Shown here one piece after another: positions 31,455 through 38,518 of a stretch of 38,518 bases of DNA. The notes below the pieces were generated by a model, which saw nothing but the letters and a program-made list of their open reading frames with translations, did not search any database and had not been told where the DNA came from. The DNA lies in assembly GCA_028712155.1 (NCBI GenBank), contig JAQTQO010000012.1:1-38518 (forward strand), written 5' to 3'. The translations under genes and the position numbers were made by a program. Source of the stretch: Patescibacteria group bacterium (GTDB lineage: Bacteria; Patescibacteriota; Patescibacteriia; Buchananbacterales; GWA2-38-13). Within the stretch, counting starts at the first letter, position 1. Each line of letters starts with the position of its first letter.

Positions 31455-31579
31455 TGCGAGAGAGGTAAAGCCCACCACCCGCCTTCAGCCCGCGAACTAC
31501 GACAACGGTTGAAAAACAGTGATGCGGCGCGGTTTACCTCCTCTGGCTCGCTCATTCCGTAGCCGTTGTATTACGGGTG

Positions 31580-31593
31580 GCCTTCGGCGGGTT
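31580..31593. repeat. Dispersed GCCTTCGGCGGGTT repeat
   Basis: The same 14-base motif recurs (with small changes) at 37422-37435 in reverse orientation and 37523-37536. The whole stretch 31455-31640 is non-coding. Confidence 0.5.
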
Positions 31594-31638
31594 AATTGTT
31601 GCCAGCCAAATTTTCTGGCAAAATTTGGGGAAACAATT
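31594..31638 (+). repeat. Nested inverted repeats after the YfhO gene
   Basis: AATTGTT (31594-31600) pairs with AACAATT (31632-31638); inside, CCAAATTTT and AAAATTTGG form a 9-bp stem, and TTGCCAG/CTGGCAA offers an alternative stem that excludes it. It may terminate the YfhO transcript. The A-run that follows belongs to the minus-strand terminator. Confidence 0.5.
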
Positions 31639-31671
31639 AAAAAAATGCCTCCCGGTGTGAAGCCGGGAGGC
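31638..31671 (-). terminator. Intrinsic terminator of DUF218 paralogue B
   Basis: GCCTCCCGG/CCGGGAGGC stem, 7-nt loop, followed by ATTTTTTT on the minus strand. It lies 23 nt past the end of the 31694 gene. Confidence 0.93.
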
Positions 31672-31693
31672 GAATGTTGTGTGCGCGGGGCGC

Positions 31694-32341
31694 TTACGGA
31701 TTGCTGCGGTCGCGCAGCCACAGGTAGGACAGTGCCTCCTCTGCCGGGGGCAGGTCGCCCTTGGCCGTGTAGGTTCGGATGCGCTCCAGCTCGGCGTCGA
31801 TCAACCCCACGCGGCGGTCGCGGACTTCGCCCTGTGAGTGCAGCGCCACTTCCCCCCACGGCAGGGCGACGCCGGGTACGTTGTACACCCAGAGCGTGGG
31901 CGGATTTAAACGGCCCAGCCGCTTCATCGCGCCCACCACTGACAGGAACGCCCGCAGCTGGTGGAACGGTGCGGCGACGATCGCCAGCGCATTCCAGCCG
32001 GCGGTCTGTTCGGCGTACCGTACCAGCGCGAGCATTTCGGTGAACGTGTTGAGGGGTTCGGCCATCGGGACGACACAAATGCGATTGCGTTTTATGCCGC
32101 CCACGACCATCGCCTCTATCCACGAATCCGTTCCGGAGTAGCCGGTGGTCTGTCCGCCAGTAATTGCGATAGGGGGCGGATTGATCTGCCATTCCGGTAG
32201 TTTCGCGTCGCATACGCGCATGAGTACGGCAGGCCGGTTGTCGTCCGTCTCGCCGACCAGATACCGCGGCAGCGGGTGTCGCGGCAGCCGGTCGCACAGC
32301 ACCAAGGTCAGTAACCGCAGCAGCGTATTTTGCTCGTTCAC
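31694..32341 (-). CDS. DUF218/YdcF-like protein, paralogue B (GTG start)
   Basis: A 215-residue protein paralogous to 28451-29080: shared 'LVLCDRLPRH', 'IVAAPFHQLRAFLS', 'LHSQGEVRDRRVGLIDAELERI' (in part) and 'KGDLPPAEEALSYL'. Position and order of DUF218 core motifs are the same. The start is GTG 32341, chosen because GGAGG (32349-32353 on the + coordinate) lies 7 nt upstream; the track start at 32413 overlaps the promoter at 32404-32432. It is a single-gene unit transcribed against the cluster, with its own promoter and terminator. Function unknown. Confidence 0.82.
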   Translation of the reverse strand: MNEQNTLLRLLTLVLCDRLPRHPLPRYLVGETDDNRPAVLMRVCDAKLPEWQINPPPIAITGGQTTGYSGTDSWIEAMVVGGIKRNRICVVPMAEPLNTFTEMLALVRYAEQTAGWNALAIVAAPFHQLRAFLSVVGAMKRLGRLNPPTLWVYNVPGVALPWGEVALHSQGEVRDRRVGLIDAELERIRTYTAKGDLPPAEEALSYLWLRDRSNP

Positions 32342-32403
32342 GACGATTCCTCCAAAAAGTTCAATGTATGAAATTGTTCGAGAACAAACGGTAACGGTAG
32401 AAA

Positions 32404-32432
32404 AATGTAGCAAATCAAGCCGTTATTGTCAA
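32404..32432 (-). promoter_or_regulatory. Extended -10 promoter of DUF218 paralogue B
   Basis: TTGACA, 17-bp spacer ending TGC, TACATT on the minus strand; start near 32397, leader about 55 nt. It excludes the ORF-track start at 32413. Confidence 0.85.
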
Positions 32433-32455
32433 TGTTGAGAGCCGTTCATGTAGCA

Positions 32456-32484
32456 TTGACCCCTCCATATCCATGCGGTAGAGT
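32456..32484 (+). promoter_or_regulatory. Sigma-70 promoter of the 32561-37266 operon
   Basis: TTGACC, 17-bp spacer, TAGAGT on the plus strand; start near 32491. It is back to back with the promoter at 32404-32432 and heads the methyltransferase-flippase-methyltransferase-carbamoyltransferase operon. Confidence 0.72.
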
Positions 32485-32498
32485 GACCTTAACGAATC

Positions 32499-32531
32499 CG
32501 CCCCCCGTTCTCCATTGCGGGACCGGGGGCG
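32499..32531 (+). promoter_or_regulatory. Leader hairpin of the 32561 operon
   Basis: CGCCCCC/GGGGGCG, 7 bp with a long loop, followed by TTTATT. It starts about ten bases after the predicted transcription start and lies before the first gene, so it could attenuate or stabilise the message. Confidence 0.4.
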
Positions 32532-32560
32532 TTTATTCTCACCTTTGATTGATTACCATT

Positions 32561-33367
32561 ATGTTTTGGAAAAAATACTTGGAACGGATTTCCCGGTTCT
32601 ACCCCAGCGACCAGAGTTCAGCCGTCGGCAAAGTTCGTACGATGGCGCAAATTGTCATCATCAAATTTTTCCATCCGTTCGCGTATCCCGGCATGAACCT
32701 CGTGCCGTACCAGAAAAAGCTCAAAGGGCTGAAGAGCAACCGTGCATTTGTGGACCGTTACATCGAATCGAAAAAAGATTTCGAGCAGCTGTGGAAGGCA
32801 AAACCCCGCGAGACGCAGGCGCAGGTGGAGAGTTTCTACCATGAGCACGACAAGGATGTCTGGCGGCAGGTGTACTTGAGCCGGTACAGCCGGCACAAGA
32901 AAAAATACGTGCTGATGGTGACCAACGCCGTGCGCGATTTTTCGCGCGATCCCAATCTCAAAATTCTGGATTACGGCTGCGGCTGCGGTATCTACGGCCA
33001 CTATTTGTCCCGCCGCGGCTACCGCGACATCACGTTCGCCGACATTCCGTGCAGCACGTTCGATTTTGTCCAGGCCGCGTTTGGTTCGGCCTTCAAGTAC
33101 ATTACGCTCAACCAGCCCGCGCCGCTCAAGGAAACGTACGACGTGATACTGATGATCGATTGTCTGACGCACGCGTTCCATCCGCTTGAGGCCACGCGCC
33201 ACGTACTTGCGCACCTCCGCCCCGGCGGACTGCTGGTGATCTACTACGAAAAGGGCGTGGAGATGACGCACCTGGCGCGGGCCGTCGAACAACGCGCGCC
33301 AACGATGCGCATGATCGCCGAGCAGTGCCGGTGTCTCAAGGACGAGGAAGTGTACGTGAAGCGCTGA
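32561..33367 (+). CDS. SAM-dependent methyltransferase
   Basis: A 268-residue class I methyltransferase. The N-terminal about 120 residues are basic and helical ('HPFAYPGMN' region replaced here by 'FFHPFAYPGMNLVPY'), followed by motif I 'LKILDYGCGCGIYGHYL', acidic 'ITFADIP', 'DVILMIDCLTHAFHP' and 'LRPGGLLVIYYEKG'. The ORF track begins at a TTG at 32549; ATG 32561 with T at -1 is preferred. It is the first gene of the operon and probably methylates a sugar or lipid-linked intermediate. Substrate unknown. Confidence 0.88.
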   Translation: MFWKKYLERISRFYPSDQSSAVGKVRTMAQIVIIKFFHPFAYPGMNLVPYQKKLKGLKSNRAFVDRYIESKKDFEQLWKAKPRETQAQVESFYHEHDKDVWRQVYLSRYSRHKKKYVLMVTNAVRDFSRDPNLKILDYGCGCGIYGHYLSRRGYRDITFADIPCSTFDFVQAAFGSAFKYITLNQPAPLKETYDVILMIDCLTHAFHPLEATRHVLAHLRPGGLLVIYYEKGVEMTHLARAVEQRAPTMRMIAEQCRCLKDEEVYVKR

Positions 33368-33417
33368 AGGCAGGAAGTTTTTCCGTCGGCAGGGAAGTGC
33401 GACCGGCGGGTTGGTCT

Positions 33418-34770
33418 ATGTTTTCGAAAATTTTTTCGTGGAGTCGCTTCATTATCCGCCACCCGTTCACGCGCCACACCGCGATCCTGCAGGTCGGGGG
33501 CGTGATCGGCAAGGCGGTCGGCCTGGTGGCGAGCGTTCTGTACGCGAACCTGTTGGGGCCGGAAGAGTTCGGCGTCTACTCGCTCGCCATCGCCCTGGCG
33601 GGATTTCTGAATATTTTTCAGGAATTCGGGATGAGCCACGCGCTCGTGAACCTGCTGGCGCGCGCGGAAGCGCGCCATGACCAGGCGGACGCCAAGGATT
33701 TACTCGCCTATTTTCTCAAAGCGACGGTCGCGATCGGCGCGACTTCGGGTCTGGCCGGCATCCTGATCGCGCCGTGGCTGGGCGGGTTGTGGTACCACAG
33801 CCCGATGGTCGGGTGGCTGGCGGCGATCGGCGTACTGGCGTTTTCGTTGACGTTTTTTGTACCGTTGGTGACCACCATCCAGCAGGTGCGGCGCGAGCTC
33901 GTGCCGCTGGCGGTGCTGGAAACCGGCAGCAAGATTTTCGGCGCGGCGCTCACGGTCGGTTTGGTGCTCGCCGGTTTCGGTGCGCTCGGCGTCATCGGCG
34001 GCCAGTTTCTCACCATGGTTATCTCCAGCCTGGCCGCGGTATTTTTTTACCGGCGATACGTTCATGCGAATACCGCCGAACCCCTGACTGCACTCTGGCG
34101 CACGCGCGTTCCGTGGTCCAAAATCTCCTACTACTTCCGGTTCGGCTTCCTGATCGCGGTCAGTAAGAATATTTTAAAATTCAACCAAACCGTGCCCTTA
34201 CTGGTGCTGGGCGCCGTATTACCGACGGCTTCAGGGCTGGGATTTTTCAAGGTGGCGCTGACCTATGTGGCCGCGCCGCTGGTGCTGACCGATCCGGCCA
34301 TCCGGCTGTTGAGCGACCAGTTTCCCAAAACCGAAGTGTCCGGCACGGCTAAACTGTTCCGCCGTTTCTACCAGGTGACCGCGCTGACCATCCTGCTGCA
34401 AGCGGTGCTCACCGTCCCGATGCTGCTTTTGGCGCCGTTCGTGGTGACGGTGGTCTTCCCCGACTACCGCGCCGCGCTGCCGTTCATCTATGCGCTCGCG
34501 CCGTACACCGTACTGATTGCCAGCGGCGCCGGCTTGTCGGCCATGTTTCGTACGCTCAACCGGATGCAGGCAAACGTCATCATCCAGTTGGTGACGCTGG
34601 CGTGTCTCATACCGGCGTCGTGGTTCCTCATCCCCCGCTATGCCGTCCGGGGCGTGGTCATCGTGACCCTCTTCATGACCCTTTTGCCCAACGCCTTGGG
34701 GATTCTCTACTTCCGCTGGATCCAGCGCCGGCTCGTGGCCGCGCCGCCGGCCGCTCCCAACCCCGCCTGA
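33418..34770 (+). CDS. Oligosaccharide flippase (Wzx/MOP superfamily)
   Basis: A 450-residue protein with 12 or more transmembrane helices. The N-terminus 'GGVIGKAVGLVASVLYANLLGPEEFGVYSLAIALAGFL' (in part) is typical of the Polysacc_synt family, with conserved 'LGPEEFG' and a second pseudo-repeat in the C-terminal half ('AGAGLSAMFRTLNRMQANVIIQL' region). It would move lipid-linked oligosaccharides across the cytoplasmic membrane. The track start at 33325 lies in the preceding gene; ATG 33418 is the first start after the methyltransferase stop that fits the family N-terminus. The next gene starts one base after its stop. Confidence 0.93.
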   Translation: MFSKIFSWSRFIIRHPFTRHTAILQVGGVIGKAVGLVASVLYANLLGPEEFGVYSLAIALAGFLNIFQEFGMSHALVNLLARAEARHDQADAKDLLAYFLKATVAIGATSGLAGILIAPWLGGLWYHSPMVGWLAAIGVLAFSLTFFVPLVTTIQQVRRELVPLAVLETGSKIFGAALTVGLVLAGFGALGVIGGQFLTMVISSLAAVFFYRRYVHANTAEPLTALWRTRVPWSKISYYFRFGFLIAVSKNILKFNQTVPLLVLGAVLPTASGLGFFKVALTYVAAPLVLTDPAIRLLSDQFPKTEVSGTAKLFRRFYQVTALTILLQAVLTVPMLLLAPFVVTVVFPDYRAALPFIYALAPYTVLIASGAGLSAMFRTLNRMQANVIIQLVTLACLIPASWFLIPRYAVRGVVIVTLFMTLLPNALGILYFRWIQRRLVAAPPAAPNPA

Positions 34771-34771
34771 T

Positions 34772-35530
34772 ATGGCCATGCACGAGAGCGAGCTCCATAA
34801 AATGTTTGCTTTTGAGCGCCACCATTGGTGGTTCGAGGGACGGCGCAAAGTTTTACGGGGGCTGCTGGCACGGTACCTGCCCGACCGGGGCGTGGAAATT
34901 CTTGACGCCGGTTGCGGGACGGGACATCACCTGATATTTTTGGATCGGCTCGGGTACCGCCGCGCGCAAGGGGTGGACCTCTCGCCGTTGGCCATTCGTT
35001 TCTGCGCGCGCCTGGGTTTGCGCAATGCGGAAACGGGCGACGTGACCCGGCTTCGGTTTTCCGCCGAGAAATTTGATGCGGTGATTTTGCTCGACGTGCT
35101 GGAACATTTAGCCGATGACACCGCGGGTTTGCGGGAGTGCTGGCGCGTGCTCAAGCCCGGCGGCATCGCGATACTGACCGTCCCGGCGTTCACGTACCTC
35201 TGGTCGCACCACGACGAGGTGCTCGGCCACCACCGCCGCTATCGCCGGGCCGACCTCCGGCGCCTCGCCGCCGCGACCGGTTTCACCCTCGTGCGCCAAA
35301 CCTACATTTACTGCATTATTTTCCCGTTGGTTGCCGCGTATCGCTTCGTGTCCAAAGCGTTCCGGTTCGATCGCACCTCGGACCTGGAGGCAACCGCTGA
35401 ACCGTTCAACAGCATATTGAAACTATTTGCCACTATTGAAGTCGGCCTCATCCGCCGCCGCGTGGATTTGCCGTTCGGCACGTCGCTGGCCGTCGTGCTC
35501 CATAAACCCGCGTCGGCCACCGGAGAATAA
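34772..35530 (+). CDS. SAM-dependent methyltransferase (Methyltransf_11 type)
   Basis: A 252-residue enzyme. 'HHWWFEGRRKVLRGLL' at the N-terminus is a common mark of glycan-cluster methyltransferases; motif I is 'ILDAGCGTGHHLIFL' (about residues 43-57), then 'GVDLSPLAI', 'FDAVILLDVLEHL' and 'RVLKPGGIAILTVPAF'. A C-terminal hydrophobic helix ('IYCIIFPLVAAYRFV') may bind the membrane, suggesting a lipid-linked substrate. It is separated by 1 nt from the flippase and 2 nt from the carbamoyltransferase. Confidence 0.93.
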   Translation: MAMHESELHKMFAFERHHWWFEGRRKVLRGLLARYLPDRGVEILDAGCGTGHHLIFLDRLGYRRAQGVDLSPLAIRFCARLGLRNAETGDVTRLRFSAEKFDAVILLDVLEHLADDTAGLRECWRVLKPGGIAILTVPAFTYLWSHHDEVLGHHRRYRRADLRRLAAATGFTLVRQTYIYCIIFPLVAAYRFVSKAFRFDRTSDLEATAEPFNSILKLFATIEVGLIRRRVDLPFGTSLAVVLHKPASATGE

Positions 35531-35532
35531 CT

Positions 35533-37266
35533 ATGGATATCCTTGGTCTCCACCTCGACACGCATGACAGCGGCGCGGCGATCGTCCGGGACGGAAAAAT
35601 TCTGGCGGCCGCCAATGAAGAGCGTTTCTCGCGCATCAAAATGGACGGCGCGCCGCCGCGCCTGGCGCTCGCGTCGGTTCTCGCCACTTCGGGCATCGCG
35701 CCGAAAGACCTGAACGTCATTGCGATCTCCGGCTTGCGTCCGGGCTTCCGGAAATACTGGTACCATTTTTTACAGCAAGCCCAGCGCGTCACTTTCACCC
35801 ACGGCCGGTACCTCCAATCGTTCTACACGTTCAAGAGCCTTGACCGCGGACGCTTCTTCCGCCAGACCGGACTCTACGCGGTCGTGGAAGCGGCGCGGGC
35901 GGTCCGGGCGGCGGCCGCGATGGTCGCCGATCTGCGCCGGCAGGGGTTTTCCGGCGAAGTGACTTTTGTCGATCACGACTTGGCGCACGCCGCCGGTGCG
36001 TACTATACTTCCGGCTTCGCGCGTTGTTTTGTCGCCATTATTGAAGGCTCGAGTTTTACCAATACCTGCTCGTTCTGGCGGGGGCATGACGGCCAGCTGA
36101 CCAAGGTCGGAGAAGTGCCGTTGCCGCACAGTCCGGGGCGCTACTATGAAGTCGTCACCCGCATATTGAATTTCCACCCGAAAAAACACGGCGGAAAAAT
36201 TACCGGCTTGGCCGCGTTTGGCGATCCAAAAAAACTTTACCCGGTGGTCGAGCGGCTGTTCTGGGCGGAAGGGAAAACCATGAAGGTGAGTCCGGAGCTG
36301 TTTTCCATCAATGAAGAGTACTTCACGCGCGGCAAGAGTTTGCCGGCCGCGTTCGCCGGGTATGCGCGGGAGGACATCGCGGCGGCGTTCCAGCGGCGCC
36401 TGGAGGATGTCTGCGTGCAGGTAATTTCCGCCTGGAAGAAAGAATTGCCGTTTGAATCCCTGGCGCTATCGGGCGGCGTAGTCGCCAACGTCAAACTGAA
36501 CTTCGAGCTCCTGCGGCAGTTGCAGCTGAAAGAAATTTTCGTGCACCCGGGCATGGGCGACGCCGGCCAGGCATTGGGCGCGGCGCTGGCGGTTATGGCG
36601 CAGCGGTCAAAACTTCTGCCGTTCAAGATGCCGCACGCGTATCTGGGGCCGAGTTTCGATGAACGCGCGTGTGCGGCGGCGCTCACCGCGGCGCAGATCC
36701 CGTTCCGCCGCGAGGAAGACGTGGCGCGCTGGACGGCACAGCGGCTGGCCGAAAATAAGGTCGTGGGATTTTTCCAGGGCCGGATGGAGTACGGGCCGCG
36801 GGCGCTGGGCAACCGCTCCATCCTCTATCCGGCCACCGACCCCAAGGTGAATGACTGGCTGAACAAGCGGCTCAAGCGCAGCGAATTCATGCCGTTTGCG
36901 CCCGTCACCCTGGATGAGCGCGCTCAAGATTGCTACGACCTGGTCCCCCGCTGCCGCCACACGGCAAAGTTCATGACGATTACTTTGCCAGCGACGAGAT
37001 TCATGCGCGAAAAGATGCCGGCGGCAGTGCACATCGACGGTACCTGCCGGCCGCAGCTGATCGACCGTCAGACCAATCCGGTGTACTATGACACGCTCAA
37101 GCGCTACGAGGAGATCACCGGACTGCCGACCCTGGTGAACACGAGCTTCAACATGCACGAGGAGCCGATTGTCTGCACGCCGCAGGAAGCGATTTCGGCG
37201 TACCTGCAGAGCGAGCTGGATGTGCTGGTGCTCGGTAATCTCGTGGTTGAGCGTCGGGCGCCTTGA
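35533..37266 (+). CDS. Carbamoyltransferase (NodU/CmcH/TobZ family)
   Basis: A 577-residue enzyme that O-carbamoylates a sugar using carbamoyl phosphate and ATP. The N-terminal Kae1-like domain starts 'ILGLHLDTHDSGAAIV' and carries the metal-binding 'DHDLAHAAGAYY' (His148, His152). 'LALSGGVVANVKLN' and 'HPGMGDAGQALG' follow. The C-terminal YrdC-like carbamoyltransferase domain has 'GRMEYGPRALGNRSIL' and 'LVNTSFNMHEEPIVCTPQEA'. All signatures are intact. GGAG lies 7 nt before the ATG. It is the last gene of its operon, ended by a strong terminator at 37337-37371; it probably decorates the exported glycan. Confidence 0.95.
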   Translation: MDILGLHLDTHDSGAAIVRDGKILAAANEERFSRIKMDGAPPRLALASVLATSGIAPKDLNVIAISGLRPGFRKYWYHFLQQAQRVTFTHGRYLQSFYTFKSLDRGRFFRQTGLYAVVEAARAVRAAAAMVADLRRQGFSGEVTFVDHDLAHAAGAYYTSGFARCFVAIIEGSSFTNTCSFWRGHDGQLTKVGEVPLPHSPGRYYEVVTRILNFHPKKHGGKITGLAAFGDPKKLYPVVERLFWAEGKTMKVSPELFSINEEYFTRGKSLPAAFAGYAREDIAAAFQRRLEDVCVQVISAWKKELPFESLALSGGVVANVKLNFELLRQLQLKEIFVHPGMGDAGQALGAALAVMAQRSKLLPFKMPHAYLGPSFDERACAAALTAAQIPFRREEDVARWTAQRLAENKVVGFFQGRMEYGPRALGNRSILYPATDPKVNDWLNKRLKRSEFMPFAPVTLDERAQDCYDLVPRCRHTAKFMTITLPATRFMREKMPAAVHIDGTCRPQLIDRQTNPVYYDTLKRYEEITGLPTLVNTSFNMHEEPIVCTPQEAISAYLQSELDVLVLGNLVVERRAP

Positions 37267-37336
37267 GGATGCCGGTCGGGCGGATTGACGTCTGGCGCGT
37301 CGTCTGGTACCATACCTCCTGCGCAAGCGCGTTCCT

Positions 37337-37371
37337 TCCAACCTGAGCAGCAGGTTGGATTTTTGATTTTT
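37337..37371 (+). terminator. Intrinsic terminator of the carbamoyltransferase operon
   Basis: CCAACCTG/CAGGTTGG with a 5-nt loop, followed by ATTTTTGATTTTT, 70 nt past the stop codon. Confidence 0.93.
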
Positions 37372-37419
37372 CGCCACCGCAGCAAGGGAGCGTGCGACCG
37401 CTGCGAGGTGTGCGAAAAA
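37367..37419. repeat. Imperfect inverted repeat
   Basis: TTTTTCGCCACCGCAGC (37367-37383) against GCTGCGAGGTGTGCGAAAAA (37400-37419), with small bulges. It overlaps the T-run of the terminator. The gap 37267-37593 has no credible gene. Confidence 0.55.
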
Positions 37420-37421
37420 TA

Positions 37422-37536
37422 AACCCGCCGAAGGTCGTTCGCTTGACGAGGTTTATATTCCAGTGAGCCGAAGGCGTTTTTCGCGCCGGCATATAGGGCG
37501 AGAACAGTTGGCGTATTCGTGGACCGAAGGCGGGTT
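37422..37536. repeat. 115-bp element bounded by inverted AACCCGCC...GGCGGGTT motifs
   Basis: AACCCGCCGAAGGT (37422-37435) and ACCGAAGGCGGGTT (37523-37536) face each other; the outer eight bases are perfect complements. The same motif occurs at 31580-31593. This suggests a dispersed intergenic repeat of this genome; no coding capacity. Confidence 0.5.
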
Positions 37537-37547
37537 GATATCCGAGC

Positions 37548-37576
37548 TTGCGGTAGAGTACCTGATAGCATACGAT
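37548..37576 (+). promoter_or_regulatory. Candidate promoter of the GT4 gene
   Basis: TTGCGG, 17-bp spacer, TACGAT on the plus strand; start near 37583, about 11 nt before the ATG at 37594. The boxes are moderate matches. Confidence 0.5.
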
Positions 37577-37593
37577 AGAACAGAAGCTACTGT

Positions 37594-38518
37594 ATGAAGA
37601 TTATCATTCTTTCCGATCGCATTGCGCCGATACTGGGCGGGGCGATTGGCGTGGCGTACCAGCAGGCGCGCGGATTGGCTCAGCGCGGCCATGCGGTCAC
37701 GGTTCTCGCCGGTTCGGGCACCGTTCCGCCAGAGGCCAAATTTTCCGTGCGCACGGTGCCGGCGGCATTCCATCCCCGCTATGCGGGCTATCTCGGCCTG
37801 CATAATCCCGCCGCGGCCCGCCAGGTGCGGCAGATGCTCGCCGAACTTCAGCCGGACGTGGTGCACGCGCACAACATTTACCATGCGTTGTCGTACCGCT
37901 GTCTGGTGGAAGCGCGCCGCGTCACGCCGCGCGTGTTTTTGACCGCGCATGACGTGATGAGTTTTGCGTACGCCAAGCTTACCCACTTCATCAATCCCGC
38001 CGACATGACCTGCCCGGCTCGGCCAAGTTACCACACGCCGTGGCAGGTGAATTTCTCCACCGCGCGCAAGCAATACAACCCGTTTCGCAATGGCATCATT
38101 CGTCGGCGGCTTGCCCGCATCACCAAAGTATTTGCCGTCAGCCAGGCACTGGCGGATGCTTTATCGGATAACGGTATCCGCAATGTCGCCGTGGTGCGCA
38201 ACGGCATTGACGTCAATGACTGGCCCACGCTGCCGGCCGACGCCGTACGCAATTTCCGCCGGCAGTTCAAGCTCGAAAATAGAAAAATTCTTTTTTTCTC
38301 CGGCCGGTTGTCCGGCGCCAAAGGCATTCATCAGGTGCTTTTGGCACTGGCGCAAGTGGTGCGGCGCGAACCCTCAGCGCTTTTGTTGATTGCCGGTGAT
38401 GTCGAGGATGGCCGCGGCTATGAAGCGTTGCCAAAAAAATACGGCGTTGAAAACCACGTCGTTTTTGCCGGCCGGCTCGACGCGGCGGCAATGGCGCTCG
38501 CATACCATGTCAGCGACG
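37594..38518 (+). CDS. Glycosyltransferase family 4 protein, 3' truncated by the window end
   Basis: An open frame from ATG 37594 to the last base (308 residues, no stop), absent from the ORF track because it is cut off. The N-terminal GT-B domain has 'LSDRIAPILGGAIGVAYQQARGLAQRGH' (in part), the Gly-rich acceptor-side loop of GT4 enzymes, and 'PDVVHAHNIYHAL'. The donor-binding domain begins with 'VVRNGIDVNDWP' and 'FFSGRLSGAKGIHQVLLAL', and reaches 'VVFAGRLD' at the edge. It is a retaining nucleotide-sugar transferase, likely of the same surface glycan. The conserved EX7E region should lie just beyond the window. Confidence 0.93.
   Translation, partial: MKIIILSDRIAPILGGAIGVAYQQARGLAQRGHAVTVLAGSGTVPPEAKFSVRTVPAAFHPRYAGYLGLHNPAAARQVRQMLAELQPDVVHAHNIYHALSYRCLVEARRVTPRVFLTAHDVMSFAYAKLTHFINPADMTCPARPSYHTPWQVNFSTARKQYNPFRNGIIRRRLARITKVFAVSQALADALSDNGIRNVAVVRNGIDVNDWPTLPADAVRNFRRQFKLENRKILFFSGRLSGAKGIHQVLLALAQVVRREPSALLLIAGDVEDGRGYEALPKKYGVENHVVFAGRLDAAAMALAYHVSD

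Noticed and set aside
1-38518. CRISPR array, insertion sequence with transposase, prophage or rRNA
   Set aside because: No regularly spaced direct repeats, no transposase, integrase or phage genes, and no rRNA sequence seen on either strand.

Overview
The window looks like part of a GC-rich bacterial chromosome from the Patescibacteria (Candidate Phyla Radiation), possibly an ABY1- or Parcubacteria-like lineage; this is an inference. The reasons are a two-piece MacB-like exporter followed by a small DUF5666-like protein, a VanW protein with PG-binding domains, an FN3/LamG secreted protein ending in the short repeats often seen in CPR genomes, a NusA with a Pro/Ala insert, a membrane pyrophosphatase, and very few Shine-Dalgarno sequences. 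TGA is an ordinary stop codon (for example the ATGA overlap at 9818-9821), so this is code 11 and not Gracilibacteria-type recoding.

Layout. 1-2907: exporter operon (adaptor cut by the window edge, ATPase, permease, small anchored protein). 3014-6332: lipoprotein, tRNA-Glu and a large secreted FN3/LamG protein. 6496-6798: an isolated micro-gene for a 53-residue zinc-ribbon-like protein, complete with promoter and terminator. 6840-9056: small protein plus VanW. 9078-9490: a promoter-driven, strongly folded non-coding RNA and a tRNA-like sequence that match no family I recognise. 9573-11632: DUF167, phosphodiesterase and endonuclease IV, with inverted-repeat elements between them. 11697-16569: nusA-hppA-tig unit. 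16606-17536: divergent GT-A-like gene. 17555-20617: rnhB-methyltransferase-membrane protein-yraN-GT2 operon. 20701-21111: possible small membrane protein and a REP-like palindrome cluster. 21112-22847: trxA-trxB with a folded leader or ncRNA of about 400 nt. 22989-23807: short-chain dehydrogenase. 24016-38518: a long surface-glycan cluster (cupin, Gfo/Idh, GT2, dTDP-glucose 4,6-dehydratase, C-methyltransferase, two DUF218-like paralogues, YfhO-like membrane protein, two further methyltransferases, a flippase, a carbamoyltransferase and a GT4 that runs off the end).

How the genes work together. The right half makes and exports a modified polysaccharide: nucleotide-sugar dehydration, C-methylation and carbamoylation, lipid-linked glycosyl transfer and flipping. 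The middle holds housekeeping functions: transcription elongation, protein folding, the proton-motive PPase, RNase HII, AP-site repair and thioredoxin.

The signals most worth a second look are the structured RNA at 9154-9455, a second folded RNA region upstream of trxA whose transcription start region resembles the first, the zinc-ribbon micro-gene, and a very strong preference for T just before the start codon across the window. All sequence comparisons, folds and counts were done by eye; no database was searched.
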